From Ruminococcaceae bacterium UBA5450 (GTDB taxonomy: Bacteria; Bacillota; Clostridia; Oscillospirales; Acutalibacteraceae), in assembly GCA_002424295.1 (NCBI GenBank), contig DIQY01000014.1:1-11955 (forward strand): DNA of 11,955 nucleotides. The letters are read 5' to 3'. The notes beneath the pieces are model-generated. The model did no database searches. It was not told the origin of the DNA and saw only the letters and a list, made by a program, of their open reading frames with translations. The first letter of the stretch is position 1; each line of letters starts with the position of its first letter. Positions 7,157 through 11,955 of the stretch are shown piece by piece. The translations under genes were made by a program, and so were the position numbers.

Positions 7157-7178
7157 CATTAAGGGAGGGAACGCATAA

Positions 7179-8057
7179 ATGGAATGTCGACTTACTACAT
7201 TCCTAGCAGTCTGCGAAAAAATGAATTTTACGCGCGCTGCAGAAGATCTTCATATTACACAGCCAGCGGTATCACAGCATATCAGGTTTTTAGAAGAAGA
7301 ATATGGAACAAAATTATTTATACATGAAGGAAAGCGCATTCACCTCACTCCTGCAGGCCAATTCTTTCGTGATACTGTGATTAGAATGCAAAACGATGAA
7401 AATGTACTGCATAGCAAACTTGCTTCTTTTGAAACCGGAAAACAAATTTTTAAACTGGGAGCAACTCGAACGATTGGAGAATTTAGTCTTGAAACAAAGC
7501 TTGCAAGTTATATAAAAACACATCCTGAAATCGAGCTGCACTTTATCGTTGACAACACCGAAAAATTATTGCACCAAATTGATGAAGGATCTCTTCAATG
7601 TGCATTTGTAGAAGGATTTTTTGATTTAAACCAATATGATTTTGCCCGCTTTCGTACTGAAAACTTCCTGGCAGTCTGCTCCAAAAATCATTTATTTCGT
7701 CATAAAATTAAGACCGTTTATGATTTAGCGGACGAAACTTTATTACTGCGGGAACCCGGCTCTGGAACTAGAGAAATATTAGAACAATTCTTATATTTTC
7801 AAAATATGAGGATCGAAGCTTTTCATAATATTGTACAGATAGACAGTATGCATGTCATTCTGAAATTACTGGAACGAGATGCCGGCATTAGCTTTATGTA
7901 CCAAATGGCAGCCGAAAAAAGAATTCAGCAAAATATTTTACGTTCCATTCCGCTTAAAGGCCTTCCCGTACAGCATGAACTCTCTCTTGTTTGGAAAAGG
8001 GGAAGTCAATACTCTAAACAATATAAAGCCTTATGCCAAGACTTTTCAAAAGAATAA
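7179..8057 (+). CDS. LysR-type transcriptional regulator, divergent to yeiH
   Basis: A 292-residue LysR-family regulator. The N-terminal winged helix-turn-helix is clear: FLAVCEKMNFTRAAEDLHITQ followed by PAVSQHIRFLEEEYGTKLF (about residues 8-46), then the LTPAG linker-helix start. The remaining two thirds form the periplasmic-binding-protein-like effector domain, including REPGSGT (191-197), a motif common in the CysL/YeiE-like branch. GGGAGG at 7163-7168 precedes ATG 7179. Divergence from yeiH and two LysR-type boxes between them make yeiH its likely target, with probable autorepression. The effector is unknown; a sulfur compound such as sulfite is a guess from the YeiE/YeiH precedent. A hairpin follows the gene. 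Confidence 0.93.
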   Translation: MECRLTTFLAVCEKMNFTRAAEDLHITQPAVSQHIRFLEEEYGTKLFIHEGKRIHLTPAGQFFRDTVIRMQNDENVLHSKLASFETGKQIFKLGATRTIGEFSLETKLASYIKTHPEIELHFIVDNTEKLLHQIDEGSLQCAFVEGFFDLNQYDFARFRTENFLAVCSKNHLFRHKIKTVYDLADETLLLREPGSGTREILEQFLYFQNMRIEAFHNIVQIDSMHVILKLLERDAGISFMYQMAAEKRIQQNILRSIPLKGLPVQHELSLVWKRGSQYSKQYKALCQDFSKE

Positions 8058-8066
8058 ATCATCAAT

Positions 8067-8107
8067 AAAAGAGGCCTCCTGCTTTGTTATCGCAGAAAGC
8101 CTCTTTT
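8067..8107. terminator. Bidirectional terminator between lysR and ggt
   Basis: AAAAGAGGC (8067-8075) pairs with GCCTCTTTT (8099-8107). An inner CTGC (8079-8082)/GCAG (8092-8095) stem extends it past a 3x3 internal loop. It starts nine bases after the lysR stop and ends two bases from the ggt stop, with A-run/T-run flanks built into the stem on both strands. Confidence 0.82.
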
Positions 8108-8109
8108 AA

Positions 8110-9963
8110 TTAGCCAAGAGCTTTTCCATCCCATCTGGGATCTGCTGCCCCTTCTAAAACTCCGTCCAATCTAAAAAGAATTCCCTGAAACTCGCCGGTG
8201 TTTTTATCCCAAGATTCCGACTTTGTCATCTGATACCCGAGACCCGACAATGCCTGTACCACATCATCTGAAAAACGATCTTCATAAGTAATTTTGCTGT
8301 TTCCAATTGCAGAAGTGTCCATTCTGGGAGAATCCACAGCTTCCTGCAGCCCTTTTTGATGATCAATCACTTTCGTGAGAATCTGCGCCGCCAAAGACGG
8401 TATCTGCGTCCGATCTGCAATTCCGAAGGATAGAAGTGGTGTTCCATCTTGGTTCAATACAATCGTTGGGCTCATCGTCGAAAGCGGACGTTTGCTGCTG
8501 GATACACAATTTAAACTCGTGCTGTCCGTAGAAAAGTCTCCCATCACGCTGTTGAGCATAAATCCATAACCATCTGCACAAATGCTAGACCCGAACGAAT
8601 CATTCACCGTCTGCGTTACCGTAACAACATTCCCCATTTTATCCGTAACAGAATAGCATGACGTGTTGCTTTCCGTCTCAATTACTTGAACGGAAGACTT
8701 CGGCAAAGTAACCTGAACATTTGGATTCTGGGTCATCCAGTATGCCAGATCTTGTGCATGATTGGAATTCAAAAGATTTTGAAATCCCGAAGAAGAAGTC
8801 TTACTCGAAGATTGCAGATATTTTTGCAAATCAAGATTTACGACCTGAAAAGTTTTTGAAAATAGCGAAAGCTCTTCAGGACTTTCTTCACCGATCTGAG
8901 AAAGATTAAAATTCTCCAAAATCTTTAACGTTTGTGTAAGAGCGGCACCTCCTGTATAAGGAGAAGGGGCTGACAGAATCTGGTATCCACGATAAGAACT
9001 AATCAGCGGAGTGGTGTCTTTTACTTTGTAATTTTTTAAATCTTCCAAAGTTAGGTTCCCACCATACAGGTTGACCATATTTACGATCTTTTCCGCAACT
9101 TCTCCCTCATAAAAACCATTTACTCCATTCTTTTCGATCAGACTAAGTGTATTGGCATAGTCTTGATTTGTAAAAATATCGCCGGTCTCATAGGCAGATC
9201 CGTCTGAACGAAGAAACAGCTTTCCAAATTCAGGATATCCATCCATTTTTACTTTGCTGTCAGAAAGTTCCTGTGCAAAAGTCGGAGTGACCGTAAGCCC
9301 TGTATTTGCAAGCTGAATCACCGGATCTAAAATGGTTTTAGAACTTTGGGTTCCATATTTTTGCAATGCATAGAGCATTCCAGCGACTTCTCCGGGAACC
9401 CCTACTGCCTTAGCACCAATATGATTTGCCAAATTCTGAACATTCTTTTCCTGATGCGTATTTTGCGAAGACTGATTTGCCTGCTTGGATTCCTCATCAA
9501 AAGTCCACATGGAAGAAGAAGCTACAGCCGGGGCACAGCTTTCAAAATCGATAAAACGATTTGTCCCGTTTGCCATATGAATCGTCATAAATCCACCGCC
9601 GCCTAATCCGGAAGCATTGGGCTCTACCAACCCCAACGCAAACCCGATCGCCGCCGCGGCATCGATCGCATTCCCACCGTTTTGAAGAATCTGCAGACCG
9701 ATCTTTGTCGCCTCATATTTTCCTGTGGAAACCATTGTTTTATCTGCACTTTCAGCGCTTCTTCCGCTTCTCAAAAGCGTTCCGTTTCCATCATACAGCT
9801 GAAAATCATCCAAAGAATGATACAACGTATGATCATCATTCGTTGTATCAGAAACAGAAGCAGAAGAAACCGAAGATGACGACGTTTGGGTGCCGCAGCC
9901 TACTGCTGATACCGTGATTCCCACTGCCAGAAGCAAAGCGATTGCTTTTTGTAATTTTCCCAT
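8110..9963 (-). CDS. ggt: Gamma-glutamyltransferase-fold lipoprotein with altered substrate residues
   Basis: A 617-residue Ntn-hydrolase of the gamma-glutamyltransferase family. Start ATG 9963 has AGGAGG four bases upstream and opens a lipoprotein signal peptide (MGKLQKAIALLLAV...) ending at Cys23 in AVGC, then a Ser-rich linker, so it is probably anchored outside the membrane. An open frame continues upstream to 10071 but lacks a ribosome site and crosses the predicted promoter. GLGGGGFM (119-126), the self-cleavage/catalytic Thr434 in SNTSCYSVTDKMGN, Asn454 in QTVN, Asp476 and RPLSTMSPT (492-500) are kept. Against remembered E. coli GGT, the glutamate-carboxylate-binding Arg114 is Glu141, Gln430 is Val473, and the Gly483-Gly484 pair of GSPGG is Asp517-Arg518. 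The lid-loop region is about ten residues shorter. Autoprocessing seems possible; true glutathione or gamma-glutamyl activity is doubtful. Confidence 0.85.
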   Translation of the reverse strand: MGKLQKAIALLLAVGITVSAVGCGTQTSSSSVSSASVSDTTNDDHTLYHSLDDFQLYDGNGTLLRSGRSAESADKTMVSTGKYEATKIGLQILQNGGNAIDAAAAIGFALGLVEPNASGLGGGGFMTIHMANGTNRFIDFESCAPAVASSSMWTFDEESKQANQSSQNTHQEKNVQNLANHIGAKAVGVPGEVAGMLYALQKYGTQSSKTILDPVIQLANTGLTVTPTFAQELSDSKVKMDGYPEFGKLFLRSDGSAYETGDIFTNQDYANTLSLIEKNGVNGFYEGEVAEKIVNMVNLYGGNLTLEDLKNYKVKDTTPLISSYRGYQILSAPSPYTGGAALTQTLKILENFNLSQIGEESPEELSLFSKTFQVVNLDLQKYLQSSSKTSSSGFQNLLNSNHAQDLAYWMTQNPNVQVTLPKSSVQVIETESNTSCYSVTDKMGNVVTVTQTVNDSFGSSICADGYGFMLNSVMGDFSTDSTSLNCVSSSKRPLSTMSPTIVLNQDGTPLLSFGIADRTQIPSLAAQILTKVIDHQKGLQEAVDSPRMDTSAIGNSKITYEDRFSDDVVQALSGLGYQMTKSESWDKNTGEFQGILFRLDGVLEGAADPRWDGKALG

Positions 9964-10042
9964 CTTTCCTCCTGATGAACGCTCCGCAAAACTTTGGAAG
10001 CCAAAATATAAAAACATTGCGTAAAATTTTATAATTTTTTTC

Positions 10043-10051
10043 AGTATAGCA
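10043..10051 (-). promoter_or_regulatory. Predicted ggt promoter, extended -10
   Basis: TGCTATACT on the minus strand (10051-10043) is an extended -10 with five of six consensus bases. No good -35 sits 16-18 bases upstream. Transcription would start near 10036, giving a leader of about 73 AT-rich bases before ATG 9963, and excluding the longer reading frame from 10071. Confidence 0.5.
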
Positions 10052-10120
10052 CAATTTTTTACAAAAATCATTCTTTCTTATTTTGAAAGTTTCTGATTAA
10101 CCACTAAAAAAGAATTATCA

Positions 10121-10149
10121 TTGCGAAAAGCTTTAAAACGGCGTATACT
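10121..10149 (+). promoter_or_regulatory. Predicted cyclophilin promoter
   Basis: TTGCGA (10121-10126) and TATACT (10144-10149) are separated by 17 bases, matching four and five of six consensus positions. Transcription would start near 10156, about 26 bases before ATG 10182. Confidence 0.65.
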
Positions 10150-10181
10150 AATTTAATTAAAAATAAACGGAGGAACAGTTT

Positions 10182-10706
10182 ATGAGCAATCCAATTGTAA
10201 CTTTTAAGACCAATCAGGGTACCTTTAAAGCGGAGCTTTATCCGGAAATTGCCCCAAATACAGTTTATAATTTTATTAGTCTTGTCCAAAAAGGATTTTA
10301 TAACGGAACCATTTTTCATCGTGTCATTCCTGGATTTATGATTCAAGGCGGCGACCCGGAAGGTTCTGGAATGGGTGGCCCCGGATATTCTATTGCAGGT
10401 GAATTTTCTCAGAATGGATTTCAGAACGATCTGAAACACACCGCCGGCGTTTTGAGCATGGCACGCAGCATGATGCCTAATTCTGCCGGAAGTCAGTTTT
10501 TTGTCATGGTAGCAGATGCCCCTCATCTGGACGGACAGTATGCGGCCTTCGGAAAAGTGATCGAGGGAATGGAAATTCCTCAGAAAATTGTTGCTTCCAA
10601 ACGCGATCACAGCGACCGTCCCTATGATGATCAGGTCATGGAAGAAGTGACTGTCGAAACCTTTGGCACATCCTACCCACAACCTGAAAAATCCGGAAGA
10701 CGATAA
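10182..10706 (+). CDS. Peptidyl-prolyl cis-trans isomerase, cyclophilin type
   Basis: A 174-residue single-domain cyclophilin that catalyses cis-trans isomerisation of proline peptide bonds. The core signature FHRVIPGFMIQGGDPEGSGM holds the expected catalytic Arg47 and the active-site residues Phe52 and Gln55; GVLSMAR, NSAGSQFFVMVADAPHLDGQYAAFGKV complete the binding groove. There is no signal peptide, so it is probably cytosolic. GGAGG at 10169-10173 lies eight bases before ATG 10182. It is a monocistronic gene between its own promoter and a strong terminator, and shows no functional tie to its neighbours. Confidence 0.95.
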   Translation: MSNPIVTFKTNQGTFKAELYPEIAPNTVYNFISLVQKGFYNGTIFHRVIPGFMIQGGDPEGSGMGGPGYSIAGEFSQNGFQNDLKHTAGVLSMARSMMPNSAGSQFFVMVADAPHLDGQYAAFGKVIEGMEIPQKIVASKRDHSDRPYDDQVMEEVTVETFGTSYPQPEKSGRR

Positions 10707-10768
10707 GCAAAAGGTAATCCCGGCAGATAACTTTGCAATCAAAGTGACTGCAAAATTTTTGCTAAAAT

Positions 10769-10819
10769 AAAAGCGAGCTGCAACTTCTCTAAAAGGAGAG
10801 GTTACAGACTCGCTTTTTT
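10769..10819. terminator. Bidirectional terminator between cyclophilin and pdp
   Basis: AAAAGCGAG (10769-10777) pairs with CTCGCTTTT (10809-10817). Inside, CTG/CAG, AAC/GTT and TCTCT/GGAGA-type pairs continue to an AAAA loop at 10791-10794, with one bulge and one mismatch. The plus strand ends in six Ts (10814-10819) and the minus strand in TTTTATTTTA. The 62 bases between the cyclophilin stop and this hairpin hold only a weak 6-bp hairpin (10730-10745) and a short GCAAAA/TTTTGC palindrome. Confidence 0.9.
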
Positions 10820-10842
10820 AATCGCAATTTTTTAAGACTCTT

Positions 10843-11955
10843 TTACAAACTTCTTTTATGAGAAAATTTTTCAATTTCATCTTTCGAAATACGCGCTAAA
10901 ACCATCGGCTGTGGAAAAGGCTTTTCTGCACCAATCGTGACTGCCTTACGGAAAAGTGTTTCGGCTGTATGACATTTTTCCATTGTCTCTGCAGAAAGGA
11001 TTGCCAGTGTTTCCCCTTGTTTAACCGCTTCCCCTACTGTTTTACAGAGGGTAATCCCTGCACTGTAATCAATCGAATCTTCTTTCTTTTCACGACCAGC
11101 TCCCAGCTCCACGCAGGCTTCTCCCACCTGTTCCGTCTGTATTTTGGAAAGGTAGCCGCTTTGAGGCGCACAAACTTTAAGGAACGCTTTTGGTTTCGAA
11201 AATTTTTCCGGATTTTTAAGGAAGCTGCTGTCTCCGCCCTGTGCTTCTACCATCTTACAAAGCGCATCAAAAGCCTGCCCGTTTTCAATCTGTTTTTCGG
11301 CCATTTTCCGACACTCTTTCAAACTGCCTTTTCCCGCCAGAAAAAGCATATTGGCAGATAACGCAAGACAAATTTCTCTTAAATCTTCAGGGCCGTTCCC
11401 GTGAAGGGTCTCACAGGCTTCCATCACTTCTAAAGCATTCCCGATTTTTCTTCCCAATGGCCGATCCATATTTGTAATCAGTGCCACTGTACGTTTGCCG
11501 GCATTTTCTCCGATTTTCACCATGGTCTCCGCTAAAGCCAGTGAATCTTCTTTTGTCTTCATAAATGCACCGGAACCTGTTTTGACATCCAAAAGAATGC
11601 AATCGCTTCCGGCGGCCAGCTTTTTACTCATGATAGAGCTCGCAATCAAAGGAATGCTCTCTACCGTACCGGTCACGTCTCTAAGTGCATATAATTTTTT
11701 ATCTGCCGGGACCAAATTTCCGGACTGTCCGATCACACTGAATCCGGCTGTATTCACTGTGCGAAAAAACTCCTCCCGGCTAAGATCGATCCGAAATCCT
11801 GGGATGCTCTCCAACTTATCAAGAGTTCCTCCGGTATGTCCCAATCCACGGCCGCTCATTTTTGCCACATGGACTCCCAATGATGCTACAATTGGCGCGA
11901 TAATCAGCGTTGTCTTATCACCAACTCCGCCGGTGGAATGCTTGTCCACCTTAAT
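10843..11955 (-). CDS. pdp: Pyrimidine-nucleoside phosphorylase, N terminus outside window
   Basis: 370 residues of a pyrimidine-nucleoside phosphorylase, which splits uridine, thymidine or deoxyuridine with phosphate to base and (deoxy)ribose-1-phosphate in nucleoside salvage. The frame is open to the window edge. The GTG at 11949 encodes the Val of KVDKHSTGGVGDK, not a start. About 80 N-terminal residues are missing compared with B. subtilis Pdp (433). The phosphate-site KHSTGGVGDK, the family signature SGRGLGHTGGTLDKLE, the nucleoside-site YALRDVTGTVESIPLIASSIMSKK and LDVKTGSGAFMK are all present. The C-terminal PYNP domain runs to the TAA at 10845-10843. A Gram-positive type Pdp is more likely than DeoA (thymidine phosphorylase), but the split is not certain from this fragment. 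Confidence 0.92.
   Translation of the reverse strand: MKVDKHSTGGVGDKTTLIIAPIVASLGVHVAKMSGRGLGHTGGTLDKLESIPGFRIDLSREEFFRTVNTAGFSVIGQSGNLVPADKKLYALRDVTGTVESIPLIASSIMSKKLAAGSDCILLDVKTGSGAFMKTKEDSLALAETMVKIGENAGKRTVALITNMDRPLGRKIGNALEVMEACETLHGNGPEDLREICLALSANMLFLAGKGSLKECRKMAEKQIENGQAFDALCKMVEAQGGDSSFLKNPEKFSKPKAFLKVCAPQSGYLSKIQTEQVGEACVELGAGREKKEDSIDYSAGITLCKTVGEAVKQGETLAILSAETMEKCHTAETLFRKAVTIGAEKPFPQPMVLARISKDEIEKFSHKRSL

Noticed and set aside
9964..10071. 36-residue N-terminal extension of the GGT-like protein
   Set aside because: It would put the lipoprotein signal peptide internally, has no ribosome site and runs upstream of the predicted -10 element.
10104..10742. 212-codon frame antisense to the cyclophilin gene
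   Set aside because: It lies opposite a gene with a full catalytic signature and has no supporting start signals.
10730..10745. Small hairpin ACTTTG/CAAAGT after the cyclophilin gene
   Set aside because: Only six pairs and no T-run; the far stronger hairpin at 10769-10819 accounts for termination.
1..11955. CRISPR array, tRNA, insertion sequence or phage gene
   Set aside because: I looked for repeated spacers, cloverleaf-like sequence, transposase motifs and long terminal inverted repeats and saw none.

Overview
The window looks like chromosomal DNA of a low-to-moderate-GC Gram-positive anaerobe of the Clostridia, possibly Oscillospiraceae/Ruminococcaceae-like. The lineage is inferred from strong AGGAGG-type ribosome sites, gene types and gene order. 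It holds ten genes, two of them cut by the window edges (speD at the left, pdp at the right). I see no mobile element, CRISPR array, tRNA or rRNA. No gene-free stretch exceeds about 220 bases.

Bases 1-5884 are a tightly packed plus-strand polyamine operon: speD (3' part), a short-form arginine decarboxylase (speA), speE, speB, a saccharopine-dehydrogenase-like carboxy(nor)spermidine dehydrogenase, and nspC. Gaps run from an 11-base overlap to 34 bases, and a 19-bp perfect hairpin closes the unit. Arginine would be decarboxylated to agmatine and hydrolysed to putrescine. Spermidine could then be made by two chemically different routes encoded side by side: aminopropyl transfer from decarboxylated SAM (SpeD/SpeE), or reductive condensation with aspartate semialdehyde followed by decarboxylation (dehydrogenase/NspC). 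The speA-speE-speB order would also fit an aminopropylagmatine route.

Bases 5994-8057 are a divergent pair: a YeiH-family (UPF0324) membrane protein on the minus strand and a LysR-type regulator on the plus strand. Their 135-base intergenic region is highly organised. It has two near mirror-image extended -10 promoters whose -35 elements occupy the same bases, and a 19-bp direct repeat spaced 31 bp apart. Each repeat contains an ATAA-N7-TTAT dyad, placed near -64 and -33 of the predicted yeiH start. This is the best-defined regulatory element in the window.

Bases 8110-9963 (minus) encode an exported lipoprotein of the gamma-glutamyltransferase fold. It keeps the catalytic Thr but has lost several residues known to bind the gamma-glutamyl group, so its substrate may differ. 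It is divergent from a cytosolic cyclophilin (10182-10706, plus). That gene converges on a pyrimidine-nucleoside phosphorylase (minus) that runs off the right edge.

Genes right of the operon alternate in direction. Each of the three convergent junctions (nspC/yeiH, lysR/ggt, cyclophilin/pdp) carries one hairpin that probably ends transcription from both sides. The two intergenic regions between divergent genes carry recognisable promoters.
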